This document shows positions 17,594-26,044 of a stretch of 64,000 nucleotides of DNA, in pieces (the stretch's first letter is position 1; every line of letters starts with the position of its first letter). Location of the stretch: positions 267,891 to 331,890 of the forward strand of contig JAJZQH010000001.1 in assembly GCA_021810905.1 (NCBI GenBank). The letters run 5' to 3'. The notes beneath the pieces are model-generated. The model saw nothing but the letters and a program-made list of their open reading frames with translations, was not told the DNA's origin and did not search any database. The translations under genes were made by a program, and so were the position numbers. This stretch comes from a bacterium. GTDB taxonomy: Bacteria > UBA10199 > 2-02-FULL-44-16 > JAAZCA01.

Positions 17594-18706
17594 CTAATTC
17601 CGCAAGGGTGTCAAGCCGTTCATTCTGCGCAAGGCGTGCAGCGGGTCGCCCGCCACATTCCACCCGATCTTCTCTCCAATAGCCCCTATCCTGCGGGCAA
17701 GGCAGTCACGGGACTTGCCGGCATCTTCGTCGACGCATGGCTTGGAATCGTAAAGAAGATAATCGCGCCTGTATCGCACAGGCGTGAGATTCGGCATTAC
17801 GACGTTCGCCCCGGCACGCAACCCCAACTCCCTTCCCTGCGAATGTAACGCCTGCAGAGCGGTCGTCGAAGCGATGTTGACGTCCTTGAGGATAATACGC
17901 GAAAGGGCGATCATCATGAGCGACATATCGAGAAGCCCGCCGCCAGCGTCTATGGATGGAGTTGCCTCACGGCCCAGCGGCGTATCGTGATGATACAGGT
18001 ACGGCCCCATGCCGATCATGTCCACATCGATATCGCGAAAGAAGAGTATGTCCCGTGCAAGGTCTTCCGTCGTCTGAAAAGGAAGTCCGATCATGACGCC
18101 GGTGCCAACCTGGTATCCTATATCCTTGAGTTCCCTCAGGCAGCGCAGGCGCTCGTCATAATCGTGATCCGCGGGATGGAGGCGGGCGTACAGTTCGCGG
18201 TTGGAAGTTTCGATGCGAAGCAGATATCGCCGCGCACCAGCTTCAAGCCATCTGCGGTAGGTGGAGGAATCCTGCTCGCCTGCCGACAGCGTGATTCCCA
18301 GGCTGTCGCCGGTCATATCGTTGATTTCGCGGACCATATCTTCGATCAGTTCGACGAATGCCGGATCCCTGCGCTCTCCAGACTGCAGCACAATGGAGCC
18401 ATAGCCGTTATCATAGGCAAACCGCGCGCAGGCTATCACCTCGTCGTTACTCATCGTATAGCGCGAGACGTTTCCGGAGCGCCTGATTCCGCAGTAGAGG
18501 CAATCCTTCGCGCAGACGTTGCTGACCTCGATGAGTCCCCTGAAATAGGCGAGGGCGGAGACCTCCCTCCGCTTGACGTCATAGGCGCGCGCATAAATCA
18601 GATCGAGTTCTTCACGATTTTCGATTCGCAGCAGCTGAGCGAGCAGGGCAGGATCAGGACGGTCTTCATGCTCGATGCGATGAAGGATTGTCTGCAGGGA
18701 TTCCAT
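17594..18706 (-). CDS. hydE: [FeFe] hydrogenase maturase-like radical SAM enzyme HydE
   Basis: A 370-residue radical SAM protein with the cluster motif CAKDCLYC near residue 66-73. Further motifs match HydE: GYGSIVLQSGE, ITLSAGEQDSSTYRRWLEAG, YLLRIETSNRELYARLHP, VGTGVMIGLPFQT and DMIGMGPYLYHHDTPL. HydE takes part in making the organic part of the [FeFe]-hydrogenase H-cluster. No hydF, hydG or [FeFe] hydrogenase is in the window, so the partners must lie elsewhere, or this is a HydE-like enzyme with another job. GAGG lies nine bases before the ATG. Confidence 0.85.
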   Translation of the reverse strand: MESLQTILHRIEHEDRPDPALLAQLLRIENREELDLIYARAYDVKRREVSALAYFRGLIEVSNVCAKDCLYCGIRRSGNVSRYTMSNDEVIACARFAYDNGYGSIVLQSGERRDPAFVELIEDMVREINDMTGDSLGITLSAGEQDSSTYRRWLEAGARRYLLRIETSNRELYARLHPADHDYDERLRCLRELKDIGYQVGTGVMIGLPFQTTEDLARDILFFRDIDVDMIGMGPYLYHHDTPLGREATPSIDAGGGLLDMSLMMIALSRIILKDVNIASTTALQALHSQGRELGLRAGANVVMPNLTPVRYRRDYLLYDSKPCVDEDAGKSRDCLARRIGAIGEKIGWNVAGDPLHALRRMNGLTPLRN

Positions 18707-18821
18707 CTCACTTTACCTCACGACAAGGCATTGCGTCTTGTCGGACATCACCACATCAGCGCGCATCCATCAACGATATTCAGAGAAAGTTCTCGCATCA
18801 AAGGCGTTCATAAACCGAACG

Positions 18822-20180
18822 TCACCCGATTTTCCTGTGTTTCCCTGATGCGTCGTCCCCATTAATCTCTCTCAATATTTTGTTATAATTTTCTCGCAAA
18901 AGGCGTGTTAACAGAACCTCGAGAGTTTCATGAAGTTTAGCTTTTTCTATGCTCTGCACTACGATTCCGGTGAATATCTCCATGAATCGAGCCCTGTCCG
19001 CGACTTGTACGGGAAAAATCTGCTGTCGGTCGAGAAACGACGCTATCTCTGCCTGAAGCGGAGAGTTCCATTTTTGTGCTTCACTCATCATTGTGAAACT
19101 CGCAGCCGTACCAGCGGACATAAACCCTGTAATCGCATCCTCTATGAGGTCTTCAATGATGCTCTGCGCAGCGTGCTCCGCAGCAGTCCTGGAATCTACG
19201 CCTGACAGCTGCAGATCGTTCTTGAGAAATTCAAATGTGCGCCACTCGTCGTGCAAATCAAAATTCAAAGGACGGACAAGAGATATATCCTCCTCAGGTC
19301 CTTCGAAACTGAATTTGGTCAAATCCCAATTATAATGCATCCGAGACATCCGCTCTCTCAAGCCGAGCCCGATTATCATCCTGTCCATAAGCGCCGTACA
19401 CAGACTTGTTCTTTTCTTTTCGAAGGACTTATCATGATACCACGGAAAACGGAGCAACTGTTTATTGATGTCAAGCGCTCGGGCGATGGCAGCGCGGTAA
19501 GGCCAGTACTCCGCAGACCATGGGTCGTCTTCTCGCAGATCCTCGAAGAGTTGCGCGACATCGACTCTGTCCATTTCGCCTGAATCATCCAAGGACTTGT
19601 CTGACCTGCTTTGTCCGCGCGATACCCCTGACTCGGGGATTTCATCCGTTGACGAACGGCCAAAGCCCTTATCGACCTTTTCAAAACGATTCACATATAT
19701 GGCAAAGGATGCAGCGTTTATCCTGACGGCAATCTCCGAGACCTTGGATTCCATGCGATCAGCGACTATTGCGTGAGCGAATGCAGCGATGCCGCCCATA
19801 ATGGCTTTATGCGCTACCTCGTCAGCCGGATCGAATGCCCCGGCAGCATCCACGACAACAGATTTTGCACCTGCCCGGTCGGCCCGCAGCAAGGCATGAT
19901 AGACGGGCACGGCAATCCGCTCTCTCAGGGTGAAATTGACCTCGTCACGCACCTGTCTGGAAAAATAGACGCTCCGCGTCTTTCCCTGCGAATTCTTCTC
20001 GGCAGCTTCGGCATCGCTGCGCGCGGATTCAGATGGATGATCTGATACAAAAAATTCAACAACTGCATCGGCATTGAGCTCTTCCATACCGGCATCCGTG
20101 GCAAAAATTCCTAGGTCGGACGTGTCGGAACGCAGGCCCAACGCAAGAGAACATGTGGAAGACGGTATATTCATAGCCAT
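18822..20180 (-). CDS. Hypothetical protein, 452 residues
   Basis: I do not recognise this soluble, acidic protein. It starts MAMNIPSSTCSLALGLRSD, has a Ser/Asp/Glu-rich linker near residues 180-210 and a mostly helical C-terminal half rich in Glu, Asp and Arg. No signal peptide, membrane segment or nucleotide-binding motif is visible. AGGG lies seven bases before the ATG at 20180; a TTG 18 bases earlier is possible. Its size and composition resemble other orphan proteins here (31415-32635, 39286-40398, 51644-52714), but I cannot show homology by eye. Confidence 0.65.
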   Translation of the reverse strand: MAMNIPSSTCSLALGLRSDTSDLGIFATDAGMEELNADAVVEFFVSDHPSESARSDAEAAEKNSQGKTRSVYFSRQVRDEVNFTLRERIAVPVYHALLRADRAGAKSVVVDAAGAFDPADEVAHKAIMGGIAAFAHAIVADRMESKVSEIAVRINAASFAIYVNRFEKVDKGFGRSSTDEIPESGVSRGQSRSDKSLDDSGEMDRVDVAQLFEDLREDDPWSAEYWPYRAAIARALDINKQLLRFPWYHDKSFEKKRTSLCTALMDRMIIGLGLRERMSRMHYNWDLTKFSFEGPEEDISLVRPLNFDLHDEWRTFEFLKNDLQLSGVDSRTAAEHAAQSIIEDLIEDAITGFMSAGTAASFTMMSEAQKWNSPLQAEIASFLDRQQIFPVQVADRARFMEIFTGIVVQSIEKAKLHETLEVLLTRLLRENYNKILREINGDDASGKHRKIG

Positions 20181-20305
20181 CAAGACACCCTGATCCAACT
20201 TGAGACTCTTATTACCTACGATATCGGCAATGCCTGGAATATGTTGCGTATTTTTTTATGTTTTTTATGCAATCACACATATGGCATAATTAGTATTTTT
20301 TTGTA

Positions 20306-20340
20306 AAAGTAAAAATCCCCGGCCCTTTAGGGGACCGGGG
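20306..20340 (-). terminator. Rho-independent terminator of the cold-shock gene
   Basis: On the minus strand a GC-rich hairpin (CCCCGGTCC pairing with GGGCCGGGG around CTAAA, 20317-20340) is followed by ATTTTTACTTTT. It lies 26 bases after the stop of the cold-shock gene. Confidence 0.85.
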
Positions 20341-20365
20341 ATATCTTTGGTTCAGCTTTGGGAGA

Positions 20366-20569
20366 TTACAGACCCTTGACGTTCGCGGCCTGGAGACCCT
20401 TGGGGCCCTTGACCACATCGAACTCAACCGTCTGCCCTTCCTTGATGCTCTTGAAGCCTTCGCCCTGGATTGCGGAGAAGTGAACGAACACATCCTCCCC
20501 ACCCTCTTCCGGCGAGATGAAGCCAAAACCCTTCGCATCGTTGAACCACTTTACTGTACCCTTTGCCAT
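20366..20569 (-). CDS. Cold-shock domain protein
   Basis: A 67-residue single cold-shock domain with both RNA-binding motifs: KGFGFI (RNP1-like) and VFVHFSAI (RNP2). It starts [17 protein letters not shown] as CspA-family proteins do and acts as an RNA chaperone or transcription antiterminator. GGAG lies eight bases before the ATG at 20569; the 13-codon upstream extension of the frame is not expected to be translated. The space up to 20759 could hold a long leader, as is common in csp genes, but I could not identify a cold box. Confidence 0.95.
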   Translation of the reverse strand: MAKGTVKWFNDAKGFGFISPEEGGEDVFVHFSAIQGEGFKSIKEGQTVEFDVVKGPKGLQAANVKGL

Positions 20570-20759
20570 AACAACTTCTCCTTTCGTACGACCGTCCTTG
20601 GCGTTCAACGCAAAAGCCGCCAGCCATTTTCATGACCAGCGGCTCCTCGTAACAATTACGTTGCGCCTGGCACCAATCAACGATCATGAATCTTGCCGCC
20701 TCCTACACTGAAACTTAAACAAAGGCAACAAAATAATGCCGGAGATATAAATGCCCCCA

Positions 20760-21527
20760 TCACCGAGCCTTCTCGTCAAGGCGGGCAAGCAACCTGAGCA
20801 TTCCGTCGAGAGTCGTCATAGGATGAGGAGGACAACCAGGTATGAAGAGATCGACGGGCAAAAGCGATGTAACTCCGTCGCTGGCCTCAGAGTGCCCTGC
20901 GTACGGCCCGCCTGCGATGGCGCAGGCGCCCGATGCTATGACGATCTTTGGTCCGGGCACTGCGTCATAGGTCTTCTGAAGCGCCAGCCGCATGTTCTTG
21001 GTCACCGGACCCGTGACCAGCAGCCCGTCAGCGTGCCTCGGGGATGCCACAAACTGGATGCCGAAGCGCCCCATGTCATACGCCAGAGTCGATAGAACGT
21101 TCACGTCCGCCTCGCAGGCGTTGCACCCGCCGGCGCTGACCTCGCGCAGCCTGAGCGAGCGGCCGAAGATGCTTTGCATGCGCTGATCCAGCGCCTTCAC
21201 CTTCGGAACCATGCCGGCGGTCACCAACGATTCGCGCCCGGTCGACGCGAGCCGGTATTCCTGAGTGAAGACGATAGCGCCTTTGGGGCACGCACGAGCA
21301 CACTCGCCGCAGAAAATGCAACGGCCCAAGTCGATGCGCGCGCCGCGATCTCCAGGCAAAAGAGCTCCGAACGGACAGCCCTCTTTGCATTCGCGGCATC
21401 CGCGCGGACAGAGCGCCGCGTCGATTCGCGGCAGGCCGCGGAAACGATCCAGCAGCTCCGGCTCGCGCCTCGGATATGCCATCGTTCGATAGCCCTGTTT
21501 TATCCTCGCACGTATGATGTCGAACAT
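20760..21527 (-). CDS. Ehr-type complex: ferredoxin/NuoB-like small subunit
   Basis: This 255-residue protein fuses two electron-carrying modules. Residues 40-84 form a two-[4Fe-4S] ferredoxin (C40, C44, C47, C51 and C70, C73, C76, C80), as in HyfH/NuoI. Residues of about 125-245 form the NuoB/HyfI-like small subunit, with the four expected cluster ligands C135 and C138 (GCNACE), C202 (SGAC) and C232 (GCPPHP). So the electron path to cluster N2 looks intact. The ATG at 21527 lies seven bases after the stop of the large subunit. It is the last gene of the operon. A longer frame to 21701 overlaps the previous gene and is not likely. Confidence 0.9.
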   Translation of the reverse strand: MFDIIRARIKQGYRTMAYPRREPELLDRFRGLPRIDAALCPRGCRECKEGCPFGALLPGDRGARIDLGRCIFCGECARACPKGAIVFTQEYRLASTGRESLVTAGMVPKVKALDQRMQSIFGRSLRLREVSAGGCNACEADVNVLSTLAYDMGRFGIQFVASPRHADGLLVTGPVTKNMRLALQKTYDAVPGPKIVIASGACAIAGGPYAGHSEASDGVTSLLPVDLFIPGCPPHPMTTLDGMLRLLARLDEKAR

Positions 21528-21534
21528 AAATGCC

Positions 21535-23007
21535 TCAGAGGTCGTGGCCGCAATACGAAAGATTGAAGCTCTTGTTGCACAGCGGGAAATCGGAGATCTG
21601 TCCTCCACGCAACGACATTGCCAGTCCTGCCCAGTTATGAAACGAGGGATCGACGACCTTATAGGTCGAAAAACGCCCTTGCTCATCTGTGAAGGCCACA
21701 TGGCAGATCTCGCCGCGCCACCCCTCGACCAGCGAAACCACGAGGCTGTCCGGTTGCAGCGGACGTTCGTCCGCGCAGATCGAACCGCCGGTCAGCGCCT
21801 GGGCCTGTTCCTGTATGAATTCCGCAGAGCGTTTGATCTCCAGCCAGCGCACGAACGCCCTCGCAAAGACGTCTCCTGAATTCCAGCTGGAAACGGGAAT
21901 ATTGAAGAAGCGGTAAATTCCATACGGGTAGTCATGCCTGACGTCCCGCTCCGCTCCGCACGCGCGGGCCGCCGGGCCGACGAGGCCGAGCGCATCGCAG
22001 GTCTCAGGAGATATCTCTCCCGTCTCCTCGAAGCGCGCCAGCACGGAAGGCGATTTCCAGAGCAGCTCCACCGCGGATTCGAGATCTTCCATGGTTTTTG
22101 CCAACCGCTGCACGAGCTGCTTCGCTCGTTCGTCATCCAGATCGAAGTGGACTCCTCCAAGGCGAAGGAGACCGCGGCCGAAGCGGCTGCCGCACAGCAG
22201 CGCCGTGAGGTTCAAGATATCGCCGCGGATGCGGCCGCAATATGAGGCCGTGGGAAGAAACCCGACGTCGCCGGCCAGCGCGCCGAGATCGCCGGCGTGA
22301 TTGGCCATGCGCTCGAGCTCAAGAGCGATGCCGCGGATTACCTGCGCGCGAATAGGCACCTCGATTTCCGCAAGCGATTCCACGGTGCGGAAGTAGGCGA
22401 ATGAATGTCCGGCAGTCGTATCTCCGGCAAGCGTTTCCATATAATGCGCCGAGCGCGGATTCGGTCCGCGGATCAAGGCGCGCTCCACGCCGCGATGTTG
22501 GAAGCCGAGCGCTATCTCAAGGTGCATGACGTCCTCGCCGTGGCACTGGAAGCGGAAGTGGCCAGGCTCTATCACGCCTGCATGCACGGGCCCCACCGCG
22601 ACCTCGTGCACCTCGTCGCCTTCAACGCGGAAGAAATCGCCTACGGCGGGAAGCTCTGCGGCAGAATATCGCACGGGTTTGAGACAAGGGTGGCCCAGCG
22701 GAATGACGCCCCATTGCTCCGCAATCTCGCGCTCGAAGAGATGCGCCTGGGGGCAATCAGGCGTAAGGGACGGATAGCTCTTCTCAACCGTCATCGCTAC
22801 GAGCGAAAGATGGCCTGCGGCGTCGTCGCCGATAACAGCTACGAGCCTGAGCCTGCCCTCGTCGGCGGGGGTACAAAAGAGAGAGCAGATCCTCCTGCCG
22901 GAAGCGACAGCGCCGGTAACAGCATCGCGAAAATCTATGGCTGAAAGGAGAGGAATCTCGTCTTCCGCAGCAACTTCGCCGTTATGAAGCGTGAGTGGTG
23001 CACTCAT
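21535..23007 (-). CDS. Ehr-type complex: NuoCD/HyfG-like large subunit lacking Ni ligands
   Basis: The 490-residue protein joins a NuoC-like N-terminal domain (to about residue 120) with a NuoD/hydrogenase-large-subunit-like part. LGFQHRGVE near 168-175 is conserved. In [NiFe] hydrogenases four cysteines bind nickel, in CGxC and DPCxxC motifs. Here the first motif is replaced by LAGDTTAGHS (193-202) and the second by DPSFHNW (453-459), so no ligand remains. That fits the energy-converting hydrogenase-related (Ehr) group rather than a working hydrogenase. The end DFPLCNKSFNLSYCGHDL carries two other cysteines of unknown role. The ATG overlaps the upstream stop (ATGA). Confidence 0.88.
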   Translation of the reverse strand: MSAPLTLHNGEVAAEDEIPLLSAIDFRDAVTGAVASGRRICSLFCTPADEGRLRLVAVIGDDAAGHLSLVAMTVEKSYPSLTPDCPQAHLFEREIAEQWGVIPLGHPCLKPVRYSAAELPAVGDFFRVEGDEVHEVAVGPVHAGVIEPGHFRFQCHGEDVMHLEIALGFQHRGVERALIRGPNPRSAHYMETLAGDTTAGHSFAYFRTVESLAEIEVPIRAQVIRGIALELERMANHAGDLGALAGDVGFLPTASYCGRIRGDILNLTALLCGSRFGRGLLRLGGVHFDLDDERAKQLVQRLAKTMEDLESAVELLWKSPSVLARFEETGEISPETCDALGLVGPAARACGAERDVRHDYPYGIYRFFNIPVSSWNSGDVFARAFVRWLEIKRSAEFIQEQAQALTGGSICADERPLQPDSLVVSLVEGWRGEICHVAFTDEQGRFSTYKVVDPSFHNWAGLAMSLRGGQISDFPLCNKSFNLSYCGHDL

Positions 23008-24476
23008 CGTACCCCTCCCACTGCCGCCGCGGCCGCACGCAACATCTCGCCCAGCGAAGATGGAACGATCATGCCCAGCGCAAGAACGGCGACTGCCAAT
23101 ACAGCCGGGGGAATCAAGGCCAGAGCAGCCTCGCGGCCGCGCGTTTCATTCGATTCGTCACCGCCCTGCGCCATTCGAAGCATCGTGACCGCCATTCCAG
23201 CGAACGCGATCGCGAGCAATACGAGGTAAAGGACGGCAATAAAAGATCTCCCTTGGCCGAGGGCTCCGGAGAGAATCGTAAATTCGCTGACAAACGTACC
23301 GAAGGGAGGCGAACCCGTGATCGCAAAAAGCCCGGCGACCCACAATATGCCGGTCATCGGAAGCCGCCCGAGCAATCCGGTCACTTCCGAAGCCCGCTTG
23401 GTGCGATAGAAACTCAGGATATTGCCCGCCGCGAAGAATAGCATCCCCTTTGCCAGCGAGTGGTTTACGGCGTGAAACATCGAGCCGAACGTGGCGATAC
23501 CGCCGATGCCAACACCCACGGCCAGGATACCCATGTGTTCCACGCTCGAGTAGGCCAGCATGCGCTTGTAGTCAGCCTGACCCACTATCAGCGCCGCCGC
23601 TACCGCCATCGAGACCAGCCCAAGCAGAAGGAGAAGACCCTGCCCGAACTCTGCGAATCCTGCAGCGACAAGCACCTGCTGCGAGCGAAGTATCGCGAGA
23701 AAGGAGCAGTTGAGCAGCGCGCCCGAGAGCAGCGCAGATACAGCGGACGGCGCTTCGCTGTGGGCGTCTGGAAGCCACGTGTGCATCGGCGCAAGGCCCA
23801 TCTTCGTCCCGTAGCCGACCAGCAGGAGAACGAACGCGGCCTTGAGCCACACCGCATTCAGCAATCCGCCCCGCGCCTGGTCGATCATCTGCGCGAGAAG
23901 CATCGAGCCGCCGACGCCGCGCGAGGGTAACGCCACGGCGAGGAAGAAATTGCCGAGCAATGCCAAGGCTATACCTACGGAACAGATGAGCAGATATTTC
24001 CACGCTGCCTCAAGCGAGCGGCGGTGACGGTGAAAGAATATCAGCGGCGCACTCGCGAGAGTGGTGGCCTCAACCGCCACCCACAGAATTCCGAATTGAT
24101 GGCTGACGCATACGAGCGTCATCGTTGACAGGAACAGAAGCATGCATCCGCAGAAGGTAGCCTCCGGCGCATTGGTGAACAGGAAACCCTCCTCGAAATC
24201 CTTCTTCTTCTCAGCTGACTCCTTGCGAAAACTTACGCGATAGAACGACGCCAGCAGAAAGAGAGCGCTAGCGATGGAGAGAAAGAGAAGGCCAGGCGCA
24301 TCCATGGCGAGCCAACCGGAAAGCGCGGGTTTGGGAAAGCCGCACCAACAGAGTGCCGTCATGCACGCATGCGCAGCTGCAGTGACGATCAGCAGCGTAC
24401 GGCAGACCCAGGGCTTCCTGATGAAAAAAACCATGGACCCGATCAAAGCGGGTATGAGAATCAATGCCAGAATCAT
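23004..24476 (-). CDS. Ehr-type complex: HyfF/NuoN-like antiporter-type membrane subunit
   Basis: A 490-residue membrane protein with about 13-14 hydrophobic segments, of the proton-pumping NuoL/M/N (Mrp antiporter-like) family. WVAVEATTLASAPLIFF holds the conserved membrane glutamate, and KMGLAPMHTWLPDAHSEAPS and RMLAYSSVEHMGI hold the conserved Lys and Ser/His of the half-channels. TGSPPFGTFVSEFTI is the usual discontinuous-helix motif. The ATG at 24476 overlaps the stop of the preceding gene as ATGA, so translation is probably coupled. Confidence 0.9.
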   Translation of the reverse strand: MILALILIPALIGSMVFFIRKPWVCRTLLIVTAAAHACMTALCWCGFPKPALSGWLAMDAPGLLFLSIASALFLLASFYRVSFRKESAEKKKDFEEGFLFTNAPEATFCGCMLLFLSTMTLVCVSHQFGILWVAVEATTLASAPLIFFHRHRRSLEAAWKYLLICSVGIALALLGNFFLAVALPSRGVGGSMLLAQMIDQARGGLLNAVWLKAAFVLLLVGYGTKMGLAPMHTWLPDAHSEAPSAVSALLSGALLNCSFLAILRSQQVLVAAGFAEFGQGLLLLLGLVSMAVAAALIVGQADYKRMLAYSSVEHMGILAVGVGIGGIATFGSMFHAVNHSLAKGMLFFAAGNILSFYRTKRASEVTGLLGRLPMTGILWVAGLFAITGSPPFGTFVSEFTILSGALGQGRSFIAVLYLVLLAIAFAGMAVTMLRMAQGGDESNETRGREAALALIPPAVLAVAVLALGMIVPSSLGEMLRAAAAAVGGVR

Positions 24477-25126
24477 CTGTCCCAATCCGTAAGCGCCGAC
24501 AGCTGACCGACGTCGATCGCGTCGTACGCCCGATGAATGTGAAAGATAGCTACGCCCATCACCAGCACTGCGAGGAATGCGTCGATCAAAATACCCAGTT
24601 CAACCAGCAATCCCGCCTGTATCTCCATTGCAAAACCGAAGGCGAAGATTCCGTTCTCCAACACGATGTAGCCCAACAGCTGCATGAGCGCCGTGCGCCG
24701 TGTAACGATGAGCAGCATGCCGGTGAACATCGTGGCCAGCGCTGCGGGCAGAGCGAGAGGAGAAGCAGTAGCGCCCGGCAACGGCGCACGAGATGCAATC
24801 CAGAGAGCTATGCCGAGAACGGCCATGCCCGCGACGATCGATGCGGAATACGAGAGCAGTGGAGCACCCTCGCGCCTAACGCCGGTGCCGCGCAGAGAAC
24901 GATAGAGCAGCCACGGGAAAGCGATTCCCTTGAGTGCGGCGCTCGCTGCGGCGATCCCAGTCTCGCGCAGCGTAGGCACGCCGCCGCTCGACAAGATCGG
25001 CAACAGGCTCAGGATCGCGCCCTGCATCGCGGCGATACGGATGCACGCGCGCACCCTGCCCGTGCCGAGCAGCATGAGATTCTGCAGCAACAGAACGACC
25101 AGTATGAGTCCGGCCCACGAAATCAC
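24473..25126 (-). CDS. Ehr-type complex: HyfE/NuoK-like membrane subunit
   Basis: A 217-residue membrane protein with about six hydrophobic segments, like HyfE of hydrogenase 4. The part LQLLGYIVLENGIFAFG-like near residues 150-166 carries the membrane glutamate that corresponds to the NuoK glutamate. The end is soluble (DAIDVGQLSALTDWDR). It starts four bases after the stop of the HyfC-like gene and its stop overlaps the next start. It should be part of the ion-conducting arm. Confidence 0.85.
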   Translation of the reverse strand: MISWAGLILVVLLLQNLMLLGTGRVRACIRIAAMQGAILSLLPILSSGGVPTLRETGIAAASAALKGIAFPWLLYRSLRGTGVRREGAPLLSYSASIVAGMAVLGIALWIASRAPLPGATASPLALPAALATMFTGMLLIVTRRTALMQLLGYIVLENGIFAFGFAMEIQAGLLVELGILIDAFLAVLVMGVAIFHIHRAYDAIDVGQLSALTDWDR

Positions 25127-25129
25127 GCA

Positions 25130-26044
25130 TCACCTCATTGAAAACGAAAGCATCAGCGCAAGCAGAGCCAGTGCCCCGGCCCCGGTAAGCAGCTGCGGCA
25201 CGCGCACGAGCCGCAGCCGCGCCATCATCGATTCAGTTATTCCGACGGCCACGGCCAACCCGAGCATGCCCCCGACGCGCAGCGCAAGGGACTCAGGCGG
25301 CGTGGCGCCCGCAGGAAGCATTATTCCAACGATCAGCGAACCGAAGAGCCATAATTTCAGGGAAGCGCTCCACGTGATAAACGCGAAGTCGACTCCGCCG
25401 TGATCCAGCACCATCACTTCATGGATCATCGTGAGTTCGAGGTGCGTGGTCGGATCGTCCACCGGGATGCGGCAATTCTCCGCGAGGAGCACGACGAACA
25501 TGGCAGCGATTGCCAGCACGAGCGTGGGGCCAGACGTCGACCAGTGCGCCGCGCCGTATTGACCGTAAATTCCCGCGAGCGAAGCGCTCCCCGCTTCTCG
25601 CGCCAGAGCCGCAAGCGCGAGCAAGAGCGCCGGCTCCGCCATCGCGGAATACGCGGCTTCGCGCGAAGCGCCCATTCCCTCAAAGGCAGATCCGGTATCC
25701 AGGGCCGCGAGTATCGTGAAGAACCTCGCGAGGCCGAAGAGATAGGCAAAGACAATCAGGTCGCCCTGGAACGAAAAGACCGCCGGCACGGTGCCGCACG
25801 GCATAAACAACGCAGCGGTGAAGGCCGCGGCCGCGCCCGTCGCCGGGCCGGCAATGAAGATCCAGCTCGTAGTGCGGCTGATGGCTGCGCCCTTGTGCAT
25901 CAGCTTCCAGAGATCATAATAGGTCTGCAAAAGCGGCTGTCCCTTGCGTCCGGCTACGACGGCCTTGGTGCGGTTGATCACTCCCAATAGCAGCGGCGAG
26001 AGAACAAGCGCCAATGCGATGTTTACGGCTGCGAACATTGTCAT
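25130..26044 (-). CDS. Ehr-type complex: HyfC/NuoH-like membrane subunit
   Basis: A 304-residue membrane protein with about eight hydrophobic segments, related to NuoH/HyfC, which joins the hydrophilic arm to the membrane arm. Conserved loops are GRKGQPLLQTYYDLWKLMHK near residue 32-51, AENCRIPVDDPTTHLELTM near 189-207 and MIHEVMVLDHG. The ATG at 26044 overlaps the stop of the HyfB-like gene as ATGA; two other ATGs within nine codons are alternatives. The acidic and basic loop residues needed for quinone- or ferredoxin-side coupling appear present. Confidence 0.9.
   Translation of the reverse strand: MTMFAAVNIALALVLSPLLLGVINRTKAVVAGRKGQPLLQTYYDLWKLMHKGAAISRTTSWIFIAGPATGAAAAFTAALFMPCGTVPAVFSFQGDLIVFAYLFGLARFFTILAALDTGSAFEGMGASREAAYSAMAEPALLLALAALAREAGSASLAGIYGQYGAAHWSTSGPTLVLAIAAMFVVLLAENCRIPVDDPTTHLELTMIHEVMVLDHGGVDFAFITWSASLKLWLFGSLIVGIMLPAGATPPESLALRVGGMLGLAVAVGITESMMARLRLVRVPQLLTGAGALALLALMLSFSMR

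Noticed and set aside
21535..23007. Reading this gene as a working [NiFe] hydrogenase large subunit
   Set aside because: Both nickel-binding cysteine pairs are missing.
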